Part shown: piece after piece, positions 26,650 through 35,799 of the stretch
How positions within the stretch are numbered: the first letter of the stretch is position 1
Layout of the letters: each line of letters begins with the position of its first letter
Assembly (NCBI GenBank): GCA_050951465.1
Contig: JBMNJC010000003.1
Coordinates: 1 to 64,000, forward strand
DNA: 64,000 nucleotides
Direction of reading: 5' to 3'
Source: JAAZHD01 sp012510895
Lineage (GTDB): Bacteria; Bacillota; Clostridia; Caldicoprobacterales; DTU083
Made by a program: the position numbers and the translations under genes
The notes under the pieces: generated by a model
What the model saw: the letters and a program-made list of their open reading frames with translations, nothing else
Told to the model about the DNA's origin: nothing
Databases searched by the model: none

Positions 26650-29112
26650 TTAATTAAGTTTTATATAATCGCTGTGTACATAGCCGGTAAGACTGCCGCT
26701 CTTGATTTTGTACCACTTGCCGCTGGTGCTTAATATCTCGACCACGGCATTCCGCTTCAGGCCGCCTATTACCTTATAGTTGGTGCCGGCTCCGGAACGT
26801 ACATTCAGGCTGGATGCTGTTACTGTTCCGGTTTTTGACGGACTCGGGTTCTCCTGAGCAGGCGGCTGACTGCCTACACTGACATAGTCGCTGTGTACAT
26901 AGCCGGTAAGGCTGCCGCTCTTGATTTTGTACCACTTGCCGCTGGTGCCTAATATCTCGACCACGGCATTCCGCTTCAGGCCGCCTATTACCTTATAGTT
27001 GGTGCCGGCTCCGGAACGTACATTCAGGCTGGATGCCGTTACTGTTCCGGTTTTTGACGGACTCGGGTTCTCCTGAGCGGGCGGCTGACTGCCTACACTG
27101 ACATAGTCGCTGTGTACATAGCCGATAAGGCTGCCGCTCTTGATTTTGTACCACTTGCCGCTGGTGCCTAATATCTCGACCACGGCATTCCGCTTCAGGC
27201 CGCCTATTACCTTATAGTTGGTGCCGGCTCCGGAACGTACATTCAGGCTGGATGCTGTTACTGTTCCTGTAGAAGCAGCCGGGGGTTCAGGTACAGAGGT
27301 TTCAATCTTAACATAGTCTCCATGCACATATCCCTGGAGGGAGTTAAAGGAAATCTTATACCATTCACCGACCTTCTCAAGAATTTTCAATTTGTCTCCT
27401 TTAACAACCATGCCCACTTTATGGTTTTTGGTTCCGGGCCCGCTTCTGACATTCAAGGCAGAAGCAGTTACAATTCCGTATTTTTCCTCATTGGGAGGCA
27501 AGGCCGGATCAGTCTTGGGCGGATCTTTCGGAGGATCCTGTGGAGGGTCAGGATCAGGATCCGGCTTTTCTGCATTCTCCAGTTCAACATATTCTTTGCT
27601 TACATAGCCGGTCAGATTTCCTGCCTTCATCTTGTACCAATCACCGGTCTGCTCAAGGATTTCAATTTTGGTATTGTTGGTCAGTGAGCCTATCACCTTA
27701 TATTGAGTGCCGGGGCCCTGACGTACATTCAGACTGGTATTTACCTTAACTACGCCGTATCCCACCGGTTCGGGATCCGGGGAAGGAGTTGGATCAGGCG
27801 TTGGTTCCGGTGTTTCGGGAGGGGCATAATCCGGATCCGGACGCGGGGAATTAATCAACTTTGTTGAACTTGACCCCGGATAGTAGAACTCAAGAATTTC
27901 TTTATAGGAAAAACCTTCCCTTGCCATCTGCTGCGCCCCGTACTGGCTCATGCCGACTCCGTGGCCGTAGCCGCCGCCGTTAAGGACAAATGCATCGCCT
28001 TTGCCTTCAACCTGGAACAGCAAACTATATGTATTCAATATGGATCTTGCATTATTCTTAGTTAAGGAAACAGTCTCCTGAACGGTTTCCTTCGATCCGT
28101 CAGAAACCCTGACAGCCTCAACGGTAACAATCAGCGTACCTGTTTGCAGACGTCCGCTGTCATTATAATTGACAATTATATCGTCAATACTCTTTACGGC
28201 AATACTGGATTCATCTCCCCTATACCCGCGTCCCATGAGGGAATTTATTATCTGCGGAACGATTTTGTTAACCAGGCTGCTGTTAACCGGTGTTTTAGCA
28301 TAAGTTACCTTCCAGGAAGCCTTGGAATTGCTGGGATTGCTAATATCATACGGATCATCTTTCACAACCAGATAAGGATAATCGGTGCTGAAGATATTTC
28401 CTGCCCGTTCAGTTTTACCTCCATTGCTGGAAGAATAAAAGGCATGAACAAAATTCCCGCCATAGGTTAATACCTGACCTTCAGTTTCGTTTACTGCTTG
28501 TATGCATCTGCCGTAAGACTTATTATAGCCTGCGTATACCTGGCTGCTTTGAGTATCTACCAGGTGATAATAGCTGCTGTAACGTGTCTTCATCTCAGCC
28601 ACCGCATAGTTACGGGCTGCAACAGCCTGGGCTTTCAATGCTTCTAAAGGCCAGCTGTTGGACATTTCATAAGGTAAAACTCCATAGAGATACAGCTCTA
28701 AATGTATGTGATTTACCAGGCGTATTCTGCTGCCGTCTGCCCGGAATTCCATATCACCAAGATAGTTCACAGTACCATAATCCGGATTGCTTATCCTCAG
28801 AGTTCCGGAACGCCGTTGCAATATAAAACTGCTTCCCATATACCAGCTCTGTGAACCATCGGTCAAATACAGAGTTCCGCTTTTCAACTGAACCGTATAC
28901 TGCTTTTGTTCAATCGGTATGGAAGAATTACCCTTAACGGAATAATCACCTTGCACTGTGACAGCGATGCTCGTTTTTGCCCCCATAGAGTCCAGCCTTA
29001 CACGTATTATGCTGTAATCATTTGCTGCAGATGCCGGCATCACCCCAATAAAATTCAGGGCTACCAGAAGGCTGGTTATAAATGCTAAAAGCCTGCGCAT
29101 GCGCTTCACCAC
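26650..29112 (-). CDS. SpoIID/LytB-domain protein with five C-terminal SH3b repeats
   Basis: An 820-residue exported protein. After a signal peptide (about 1-29, ending ASA) and a beta-rich region comes the SpoIID/LytB domain (about 130-415). That domain has LYLYGVLPYEMSNSWPLEAL, KAQAVAARNYA, the region AFYSSSNGGKTE and the conserved GHGVGMSQYGAQQMA. SpoIID enzymes are lytic transglycosylases acting on denuded glycan. Five SH3b domains follow, joined by Pro/Asp-rich linkers; the last three are nearly identical. Bacterial SH3b domains bind cell wall, so a sporulation or vegetative wall hydrolase is likely. It is much longer than sporulation SpoIID (about 340 residues), so it should not be named spoIID without phylogeny. 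A terminator follows. Confidence 0.88.
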   Translation of the reverse strand: MVKRMRRLLAFITSLLVALNFIGVMPASAANDYSIIRVRLDSMGAKTSIAVTVQGDYSVKGNSSIPIEQKQYTVQLKSGTLYLTDGSQSWYMGSSFILQRRSGTLRISNPDYGTVNYLGDMEFRADGSRIRLVNHIHLELYLYGVLPYEMSNSWPLEALKAQAVAARNYAVAEMKTRYSSYYHLVDTQSSQVYAGYNKSYGRCIQAVNETEGQVLTYGGNFVHAFYSSSNGGKTERAGNIFSTDYPYLVVKDDPYDISNPSNSKASWKVTYAKTPVNSSLVNKIVPQIINSLMGRGYRGDESSIAVKSIDDIIVNYNDSGRLQTGTLIVTVEAVRVSDGSKETVQETVSLTKNNARSILNTYSLLFQVEGKGDAFVLNGGGYGHGVGMSQYGAQQMAREGFSYKEILEFYYPGSSSTKLINSPRPDPDYAPPETPEPTPDPTPSPDPEPVGYGVVKVNTSLNVRQGPGTQYKVIGSLTNNTKIEILEQTGDWYKMKAGNLTGYVSKEYVELENAEKPDPDPDPPQDPPKDPPKTDPALPPNEEKYGIVTASALNVRSGPGTKNHKVGMVVKGDKLKILEKVGEWYKISFNSLQGYVHGDYVKIETSVPEPPAASTGTVTASSLNVRSGAGTNYKVIGGLKRNAVVEILGTSGKWYKIKSGSLIGYVHSDYVSVGSQPPAQENPSPSKTGTVTASSLNVRSGAGTNYKVIGGLKRNAVVEILGTSGKWYKIKSGSLTGYVHSDYVSVGSQPPAQENPSPSKTGTVTASSLNVRSGAGTNYKVIGGLKRNAVVEILSTSGKWYKIKSGSLTGYVHSDYIKLN
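26660..27270 (-). repeat. 219-bp tandem repeat encoding near-identical SH3b domains
   Basis: Three units with a 219-bp period (73 codons) are nearly identical at DNA level; the third lacks the linker. Each encodes an SH3b domain (NVRSGAGTNYKVIGG, then SGKWYKIKSGSL and YVHSDY) and a linker with SQPPAQENPSPSK. Only a few base changes separate the units, which implies recent duplication or gene conversion and makes the copy number liable to collapse in assembly. Confidence 0.9.
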
Positions 29113-29233
29113 CTCATAAAATTATAGTTATGTAAAAGAAAACAATATCCTGTGTATTTATTCGCCAATGACTGTCAAATTCCTGCTTAATAGTAAAAAC
29201 TTTGATAATCTGCACAAAAGCAAAAAATTCCAA

Positions 29234-29268
29234 TAAAAAAAGACCCGATCCAAAGAGATCAGGCCTCT
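29234..29268 (-). terminator. Terminator downstream of the ferredoxin gene
   Basis: The minus strand reads AGAGGCCTGATCTCTTTGGA and continues TCGGGTCT, an imperfect stem followed by seven T residues. Confidence 0.82.
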
Positions 29269-29279
29269 TTTCATACTAT

Positions 29280-29447
29280 TTATTCCGGTTGGCAAGCTTC
29301 CGTCGGACACACATCGGCGCATGCTCCACATTCGATGCAAAGATCTCCATCAATTTCATATATGTCGCCTTCGGAAATTGCGTCTACAGGACACTCCGCT
29401 TGACAAGCACCGCATGCAATGCAGTCTTCACTAATTACATAAGCCAT
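29280..29447 (-). CDS. 2[4Fe-4S] ferredoxin
   Basis: A 55-residue clostridial-type ferredoxin. Two motifs CxxCxxCxxxCP are present: CIACGACQAECP and CIECGACADVCP, separated by a short loop with the usual pseudo-two-fold symmetry. It starts MAYVISEDC at the ATG at 29447 behind GGGGGTGAC. It is monocistronic with its own terminator and serves as a low-potential electron carrier for anaerobic metabolism. Confidence 0.95.
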   Translation of the reverse strand: MAYVISEDCIACGACQAECPVDAISEGDIYEIDGDLCIECGACADVCPTEACQPE

Positions 29448-29567
29448 CGAAGTCACCCCCTCATAATATTAACCCCTATTAAAAAATCCCAACATATTCT
29501 ATCACTTTCCCCGGAAAATAGAAAGTGTTTTTTGCCTTTTTTCGCTAAAATAATCTATAATGCCTTT

Positions 29568-30392
29568 TCAACTTTCATCATCTTTAATAAAATCTATTTC
29601 ACTCAACGGAAATTCATTCACCTCAATTTCATCATCGTCCAGAATCATTTTAACTTTTACTCTTTCCGTTAACAAGGCTACCTCAAGCACCTCTGCCGGA
29701 CCCTCAGGCGTATTGACCTGCTGCCCTTCCTTAGGCATCCTGCTGCGGACATCTTCATAATACTCCTGTTCATACTTCAGACAGCACATCAACCTGCCGC
29801 AGATTCCTGAAATCTTTGACGGGTTTAGTGAAAGATTCTGTTCCTTGGCCATCTTAATGGATACGGGGTGGAAATCTCCCATGAAAGTGCTGCAGCACAG
29901 GCCCAAACCGCAAGGTCCCAAACCGCCCAGCATTTTAGCCTCGTCCCGCACACCTATCTGCCGTAATTCTATGCGGGTTTTGAAAACAGCTGCCAAATCT
30001 TTTACCAGCTCACGGAAGTCAATTCGTCCGTCTGCTGTAAAATAAAAAATCAGTTTGCTGTTATCAAAAGTCAGTTCCACATCAACCAGATTCATTGGAA
30101 GCCCATGGGTTTGTATCTTTTCTTCGCATATTTTCATGGCTTCCTGCTCTTTTTTCTTGTTTTCCTTAACCTTTATAATATCTTCTTCATCAGCTTTCCT
30201 GATAACAGGTTTCAGCGGCATAACTATTTCTTCTTCAGATACCATCTTCGGCGCAACTACTACATCGCCAAATTCAATACCCCGCGCTGTTTCAACAATA
30301 ACGTGATCATTTTCCTGCAAATCGATCCCGCTGGGATCAAAATAATATATTTTACCGGCTTTTTTAAACCGTACTCCTACTATGAGATGCAT
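29568..30392 (-). CDS. ricT: PSP1-domain protein RicT (YaaT)
   Basis: A 274-residue protein of the RicT/YaaT family. In Bacillus it joins RicA and RicF in a Fe-S complex that assists RNase Y and stimulates the Spo0A phosphorelay. The PSP1 core shows GIEFGDVVVAP, YFTADGRIDFRELVKDLA and the Cys-rich stretch GGLGPCGLGLCCS followed by SGICGRLMCCLKYE, thought to ligate the cluster. The ATG at 30392 follows GGAGGAGCAG. It lies directly downstream of holB, matching the Bacillus holB-yaaT order. Confidence 0.93.
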   Translation of the reverse strand: MHLIVGVRFKKAGKIYYFDPSGIDLQENDHVIVETARGIEFGDVVVAPKMVSEEEIVMPLKPVIRKADEEDIIKVKENKKKEQEAMKICEEKIQTHGLPMNLVDVELTFDNSKLIFYFTADGRIDFRELVKDLAAVFKTRIELRQIGVRDEAKMLGGLGPCGLGLCCSTFMGDFHPVSIKMAKEQNLSLNPSKISGICGRLMCCLKYEQEYYEDVRSRMPKEGQQVNTPEGPAEVLEVALLTERVKVKMILDDDEIEVNEFPLSEIDFIKDDES

Positions 30393-30405
30393 TATCTGCT
30401 CCTCC

Positions 30406-31377
30406 CTAAAATTGGTAAAGCATCGTTTCTATAGTTAATTGATAGTTGGTGTTGCTCTTCAACATTGTTCGGGCAAGTTCTATCTTTTGTATCATATCCT
30501 GTAATCCCTTGCTTGTAAAGCGAGCAGCCTGTTTGCTCAAGAGGGAAGATTTATCCTTATTTATTATAAGATTCCAGTCCCCCGTTTCCTTAAGCAGAAT
30601 AAGATCGCGAATCCACAGCTCCATAAGTTCAAAAAGAACTTCTGTCCGATCTTTGTTATCCATAAAAAGACCATATAAGTCTGCAATTTTTACAGACCCG
30701 GCCAACCCTATGCCTCTGGCCAGTTCTTCGCGGCAGGCATGCAGGGTTTCATCATTGGCCAGCGTCAGAGCCTTGCCCGGATTCCCCTGGGATAGGACAG
30801 CATAAACTGAAGCTTCTTCGGGGTCCATTGAATAATGTCTGTTCAGCAATTGGGCAATCTCTTCATGAGACAAATGGCCAATGCGGAAATGCTGACATCT
30901 TGATAAGATAGTGGGAAGAAGGGAATTTATATTATCAGCCAACAGGATAATGACTGTATGAGAAGGGGGTTCTTCCAGAGTTTTTAACAGGGCATTTTGT
31001 GCCTGAACATTCATTAAATGCGCATCCTCAATAAAACAAATCCGCCTTCCTGCCTGATAGGGTTTTATATTAACCACCGACTGCATGTCCCGGATTTGAT
31101 CAACCAGAATGGCAGTCTTGCCTTCCAGGATGCGAACACGCACAACATCAGGATGGTTTCCGCTGTCAAATTGTCTGCAGGTAATGCAGCTCCTACAGGG
31201 CTTACCTTCTCCTTTATTCGTGCATAGCAAGGCCTGAGCGAATAAATTGCTCATGGTTTTTTTGCCGGAACCTTCCGGCCCTATGAATAAATAAGCATGG
31301 ACAATCATTCCTCTGTCAAGAATCCTTTCCATTGCATACAACAGAGGTGATTGTCCAATAATAGTACCGGTATTCAT
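30406..31377 (-). CDS. holB: DNA polymerase III subunit delta'
   Basis: A 323-residue AAA+ clamp-loader subunit. It has the P-loop-like GPEGSGKKTMSNLFA, a zinc module (LLCTNKGEGKPCRSCITC), the region ICFIEDAHLMNVQAQNALLK and the SRC sensor motif TILSRCQHFRIG. The C-terminal domain is a helical collar. The start is the ATG at 31377. It is followed 13 bp later by ricT and preceded by darA, close to the Bacillus yaaQ-yaaR-holB-yaaT order, although yaaR is missing. Confidence 0.93.
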   Translation of the reverse strand: MNTGTIIGQSPLLYAMERILDRGMIVHAYLFIGPEGSGKKTMSNLFAQALLCTNKGEGKPCRSCITCRQFDSGNHPDVVRVRILEGKTAILVDQIRDMQSVVNIKPYQAGRRICFIEDAHLMNVQAQNALLKTLEEPPSHTVIILLADNINSLLPTILSRCQHFRIGHLSHEEIAQLLNRHYSMDPEEASVYAVLSQGNPGKALTLANDETLHACREELARGIGLAGSVKIADLYGLFMDNKDRTEVLFELMELWIRDLILLKETGDWNLIINKDKSSLLSKQAARFTSKGLQDMIQKIELARTMLKSNTNYQLTIETMLYQF

Positions 31378-31436
31378 TCAGGCTTTGCATCCCTCTCTTT
31401 TCTCAGCAGCTTGTCATGCCTGGAAAATTTTAAAAA

Positions 31437-31766
31437 TCAGATCTTGCGGAAATCTTCCACATCAACTACAAATACTGTAGCGCCACCTACTGTAACCTCA
31501 ACAGGATAGGGTACATAAACCCCGGCCGCACCGGCCACCGGTGAAGGAGAGGTAGCAACCTGTTTTCTGCTCTTACATACCTGTTCAATCAGTTCCAAAG
31601 CATGATCAAGACGTTCTGCATCAACACCAATTAAGAAGGTGGTGTTCCCAGCTCTTAAAAACCCGCCGGTGGTGGCAAGCTTTGTCACGCTGTAACCGTC
31701 ATTCATTAAGGTAGTAGTAAGTTTCTGCGCATCTTCATCCTGTACAATGGCTATTATAAGCTTCAT
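31437..31766 (-). CDS. darA: Cyclic-di-AMP receptor DarA (PstA/YaaQ)
   Basis: A 109-residue PII-like c-di-AMP-binding protein. Family features are MKLIIAIVQDEDAQKLTTTL, TKLATTGGFLRAGNTTFLIG (the nucleotide-binding B/T-loop region) and the C-terminal GGATVFVVDVEDFRKI. The loop around residues 67-90 is rich in Ser, Ala and Pro. It starts at the ATG at 31766 behind GGGAGGG. It presumably reports c-di-AMP status; the partner protein is not known. Confidence 0.94.
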   Translation of the reverse strand: MKLIIAIVQDEDAQKLTTTLMNDGYSVTKLATTGGFLRAGNTTFLIGVDAERLDHALELIEQVCKSRKQVATSPSPVAGAAGVYVPYPVEVTVGGATVFVVDVEDFRKI

Positions 31767-31937
31767 ACGCTACACCCTCCCATATTTAATTTAAACTGCG
31801 AAATACCCGCTTATATATATCTTATTCCAAGGATCTGATTATTTTGCAGCAGAATAATCAGAACTCGGGTATATTTTTGTATATATATTTCTATTTAACT
31901 TATTATAACTTATTTAACTTTATAATGCAAATGGATT

Positions 31938-33155
31938 CTACTTATCAACCAATCTTTTCTCGCCGGTTATAGCCTGTATAGGCTTTATGTTTTGTGTAAA
32001 TTCCACAGTTCCAAGGTATTCGCCCCTGTCATTTCTCACAGCAAAATATCGAATATGCACAAAAGCATCGCCTTGTTTTATCCAGAAGTCCTCATGATCC
32101 TTTTTGCCGGATCGAAGATCTTCTACAATCTGATTAACTATATGAACACTGGCCGGAGGATGACAATTGGCTACATTCCTTCCAATGACCGATTTGGTTC
32201 TGGTGAAGATCCTTTCCTTACCCTGGCTGAAATATTTAACAATATTATCCTTGTCAACAAAAGTGATATCCACAGGCAGCGTGTTAAGCATAGCCTCTAG
32301 TTCATCTTTGGTTAATATGCCGGTTTCCAGCTTAATGGTTCCTTCATCTACAACCGGTTTTTCTTTAATGATTTCCTCTTCCTTTTCTCTTTGAGGTGTC
32401 CATCTGCCGGCAGGTTTAACCAGTGTATAGCCGATTTCCTCACCGTCCACAGCCATTTTATACCATTTCTCTTCTGTAATGGTATCAAGGGCCATGGGGA
32501 AGAGAATGTTTTCCTCTTTGTAAATCATTTCGTGAACACGGTGTGCAGCCTGCCTGACAGCCTCTGCAATCTCTTTCCTGGTGCCTTCCTTATCCGACAC
32601 CATGCGAATGCATTTCTTTATATCAGCTCTTATCTCATCATCTACCCCCCACATTACCTTAGGAGGAGCAGTAATATCATATTTTTCAAGATAGGGAAAC
32701 AGAATGTTTTCTTTTCTGCTGTAATGTTTGTCTATTGAAGCCAGATCATTCAGGTGGCGAAGCAAGTCTTCACCATTGTCCTCGCCTTTTTCAAATTTTT
32801 CTGCTGCCGGCAGAAGCTTATTATCAATAAGCCTCTCGATTGCCCGGTTTTCCATGCGGAAGGTATGAACGGGATGCCCGGGCATTTCGGCTGAGGATTG
32901 GGGTTTATGAATATCTTCTATGGAACCTTTGAAAACAGCTGCGTGAACATCGCATAATCTCTGCACTTCTTCAACCGGCAGCCCTTCCGCAATCAGATTT
33001 TGTTCCATTTGAGAGATTTCTGAAGCGGAAACACCCTGTATGAGTTCGTCAAAACGTTCCTTTACCTCATCTACAGTTTTTCCTTCATGAAGTTCCCTGA
33101 TAATCTCCTTTAATACTTTTTGCCTGTATTCCCTGTTATTTATCATTTCACTCAT
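31938..33155 (-). CDS. DUF438 protein with hemerythrin-like and PAS domains
   Basis: A 405-residue sensor-like protein. The N-terminus (about 1-75) is the DUF438 domain. A hemerythrin-type helical bundle (about 95-230) carries the iron-ligand pattern HTFRMEN, HYSRKENILFPYLE and HRVHEMIYKEENILFP. The C-terminal PAS domain (about 290-400) has ITFVDKDNIVKYFSQG, NVANCHPP and a terminal segment like those in DUF438 PAS domains. It probably senses oxygen, NO or iron; no output domain is present. It stands alone with about 170 bp to darA. Confidence 0.85.
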   Translation of the reverse strand: MSEMINNREYRQKVLKEIIRELHEGKTVDEVKERFDELIQGVSASEISQMEQNLIAEGLPVEEVQRLCDVHAAVFKGSIEDIHKPQSSAEMPGHPVHTFRMENRAIERLIDNKLLPAAEKFEKGEDNGEDLLRHLNDLASIDKHYSRKENILFPYLEKYDITAPPKVMWGVDDEIRADIKKCIRMVSDKEGTRKEIAEAVRQAAHRVHEMIYKEENILFPMALDTITEEKWYKMAVDGEEIGYTLVKPAGRWTPQREKEEEIIKEKPVVDEGTIKLETGILTKDELEAMLNTLPVDITFVDKDNIVKYFSQGKERIFTRTKSVIGRNVANCHPPASVHIVNQIVEDLRSGKKDHEDFWIKQGDAFVHIRYFAVRNDRGEYLGTVEFTQNIKPIQAITGEKRLVDK

Positions 33156-33233
33156 GTGTAATTTCTCCTTTTTAATATATATTTTTTACTGCTCTTTAGT
33201 ATTCCAATTTGCCTTTTATTAAAAAGCCGCCTT

Positions 33234-33443
33234 TTACATTTTACAGCTCATTGGACAGCTTTGACAGGTATCGCCTGCACTGCTGCTTTTCCCAAAAGAC
33301 TGCAGTGAATTGCATTTCCCTTCATAAATCTGTTCCGCTTCTCCCTTGCACATAGGGCATCTCACCAAGGCTTTTGTCCGGCTGTTGACCAGTTCTGTAA
33401 ATTTTGTCCCGCAATCAATACACTGGAAATTAATCATGGGCAT
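33234..33443 (-). CDS. FmdB-like zinc-ribbon protein
   Basis: A 69-residue protein. Its zinc ribbon reads FQCIDCGTKF with VRCPMCKGEA, typical of FmdB-family regulatory proteins. An extra Cys cluster lies at the C-terminus (TCQSCPMSC). It starts at the ATG at 33443 behind GGGAGG. The target is unknown; the neighbour on the same strand is the DUF438/hemerythrin protein. Confidence 0.75.
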   Translation of the reverse strand: MPMINFQCIDCGTKFTELVNSRTKALVRCPMCKGEAEQIYEGKCNSLQSFGKSSSAGDTCQSCPMSCKM

Positions 33444-33567
33444 GACTATTACCTCCCTTGTTTTATAATTTATAAACCCATTTATTAAAAATATAACAAT
33501 CTGAGTTGGTTCATATTTCTAACATGAGTGAAAGATAAAGTTTTTTAGGCAAAAAGCGAAGCAAGTC

Positions 33568-34239
33568 TCATAAATATTTGCTCACAATGTTAAAAATATC
33601 ATTGTGTATATCTTCAATGGAACGGATTGTATTGTTCTCTACACAGGGAACCCTGTTCCAGCCGTATTCTTCAGCCAGCCACAAGGAGCTCTTATAGGAT
33701 TTTTCCAGATAAGCAGCATCCCGTTCATGTATATCCTTATCTTTTAAACCGGTTATTTTATTGTTTCTGTTCTTTATTAGTTTTAAGGAATATTCAGGGG
33801 GCATGTCCAGAAAAATTACGCAATCAGGCTTTGGCAGACTGAACAGCTGGAATTCAAAATCCAACAACCAATCCAGAAACTTTTTCCTGGATTCGGGATC
33901 AGATATTTTAGCCGCCTGATGCACCATATTGGAAGTAGTATAGCGGTCAGCCAGAACTATTCCCCCGCCCAGATAAAAATCTTCCCATTCTTTCTTATAT
34001 GAAGCATATCGATCTACAGCATAAAAGGTTGAGGCTATATAAGGGCTTATATCTTCCGGTCTTTTTCCAAAATCACCCCTTAAATACATTTTAATAAGTG
34101 CGGAAGACTCGCTTTCATAATTGGGAAAAGCAACTTTTCGCACCTTATGACCTTCTGCCTCCAGACGGCTGAAAAGCTTTAAAGTCTGAGTTTCTTTACC
34201 GCTGCCGTCTCCCGCTTCAATACATATCAGTTTCCCCAT
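33568..34239 (-). CDS. tmk: Thymidylate kinase-like protein
   Basis: A 223-residue P-loop kinase converting dTMP to dTDP. The P-loop reads CIEAGDGSGKETQT (the usual Glu-Gly-x-D-G-x-G-K pattern, with Ala), a DRY-type motif LADRYTTSN follows and the nucleoside-binding and lid region contains the segment DKDIHERDAAYLE. It is somewhat divergent from Bacillus Tmk but belongs to the same family, in the expected place next to the Lys-decarboxylase-like gene. It starts at the ATG at 34239 behind GGGAG. Confidence 0.88.
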   Translation of the reverse strand: MGKLICIEAGDGSGKETQTLKLFSRLEAEGHKVRKVAFPNYESESSALIKMYLRGDFGKRPEDISPYIASTFYAVDRYASYKKEWEDFYLGGGIVLADRYTTSNMVHQAAKISDPESRKKFLDWLLDFEFQLFSLPKPDCVIFLDMPPEYSLKLIKNRNNKITGLKDKDIHERDAAYLEKSYKSSLWLAEEYGWNRVPCVENNTIRSIEDIHNDIFNIVSKYL

Positions 34240-34257
34240 TATCTATAATCTCCCTCT

Positions 34258-34326
34258 TTACATTAGCTGATTTAGATTTTCATCATACCTGTTTGAAATT
34301 CCTGCTTTTTTTGCTGTCGCTGCCAT
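34258..34326 (-). CDS. Candidate 22-residue small ORF between decarboxylase and tmk
   Basis: An ATG at 34326 preceded by TGAGGTTAA opens a 22-codon frame (MAATAKKAGISNRYDENLNQ, then LM) ending at 34258, 19 bp before the tmk start. The ribosome site is close to the start (four bases). No family is recognised. It could be a small protein, a leader peptide or chance. Confidence 0.3.
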   Translation of the reverse strand: MAATAKKAGISNRYDENLNQLM

Positions 34327-34345
34327 TTAACCTCATAACATGCAT

Positions 34346-35799
34346 TTAATCATCTATTATAACTGAAAGGTTCCCGTCCCGGGTTAATCCAAATAAGGAG
34401 CAGCCCTTCCTTCTGTATTCCATGAGTTCTTCAACTCCGTCCTTATCTATCAGTTCTCCCGGATAAAATCTGGGTATTCCGGGAGGATATATACCGACAG
34501 GTTCCCCGCAGATTCGCCCTGCTCCCCGGCTTAAGGGTATAAATTCTTTCTTTTTCTCTAAAGCTTCCTTTGGAGATAACATTTGTTTAGGTATTTCCCG
34601 GGAAATAGACAGTTTCCATTCATAATTTCCTGTATTTTTTTTATTCAGCCTGGCTTCCCTCGACATATTTTTACATGCATCTATAAGCCTTAAAAAATCT
34701 TCTTGCTTATCCGCTATGCTGCAAATAAGCACAATGCGATGCAAATCCGACATTTCTGCCTGTATGCCTGCACTGCGCAGATATTCCTCCCCTTCCGGGC
34801 CTGTCAAGCCCAGTCCGGATACATCAAGCACCAGCCTGGTCTTGTCCGATCCATAGATCTCAGGCCTGCAGTAATCTTCCATTGTATCTATTCCCAAAGC
34901 CCCCAGTTCCTTCCTCACCCATATGAGATTTTCCAGAAGATTGTCAAGTGCTTCCTTTCCATGCTCTTCCATATAGGCTCTGGCAAAATCCAAGGATGCC
35001 ATGAGAAGATATGAGGGACTGGCGCTTTGCAAAAGTCGGTGAAGCTGAACCGCTCTTTCAATGAGAAGTTTATCCCTGCTGTTATGAGCCTTATAGTGCA
35101 GATAAGACGCCTGGGTTAAAGCCGGCAAGGTTTTATGGGCGCTTTGCACCCAAAGATCCGCACCGCAGTATGCTGCCGAAGGAGGCAGGTCAGGGTGAAA
35201 AATCATATGGGCGCCGTGGGCTTCGTCAACCAGCAATTTCATGCCCCTTTCAGCAAGAATTCTCCCTATTGCCTCAAGCTGAGGACATAAACCATAATAA
35301 TCCGGATTAGTTAATACCATTCCGGCTGCATCAGGATGGGTCCTGAACTGCTTTGTGTACATTATCAGGTGAAACATGAGTAAAGAGATCTTTTTCCCCG
35401 TCATATTCCGGCTGTAAAAATATCGGTCGAGCACCGCTTAATATCAGCCCGCCCCAAACGGATTTGTGACAATTTCGGGGAATAATAACCCTGTCACCGG
35501 ACTTTAAAGCAGCCATCATCATAATATGGATGCCGGAAGTGGAACCATTCACCAGAAAAAAACAGGCATCGGAATGGAATGCACGGCAGCAAGTTCCTGG
35601 GCTTCCCGTATTATCCCTGCAGGTGCATGCAGATTATCTAATCCAGGCACCTCAGTCAAATCATATTTCGGCAAATTGGCATAAAAAGCCTCAGATAACA
35701 GACGCCCTCCCTTATGACCTGGCATATGAAAGGAAATGAATTCCTTTTTATATACTCCGTTAAACCATTTACTAAAGGAGCATTCGTTAGAAATACCAT
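34346..35799 (-). pseudogene. Orn/Lys/Arg decarboxylase family protein, about three frameshifts
   Basis: PLP-dependent fold type I decarboxylase of the YaaO/SpeA group, about 480 residues after repair. The start ATG at 35799 follows GAGGTGG and gives MVFLTNAPLVNGLTEYIK. Next come FHMPGHKGG, VNGSTSGIH, the PLP Asp in LLVDEAHGAHM and the Schiff-base Lys in QSAHKTLPALTQ. The C-terminal domain ends at 34346. Breaks lie near 35735 (A run one short), near 35575 and near 35325 (one base extra in a C run, restoring QDHPDAAG). It lies upstream of tmk, as yaaO does in Bacillus. It overlaps the stop of the upstream glycosyltransferase by 13 bp. Confidence 0.8.

Noticed and set aside
31833..31862. Hairpin CTGATTATT...AATAATCAG between darA and the DUF438 gene
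   Set aside because: No T run follows on either strand and no regulator is known for it; could be chance in AT-rich DNA.
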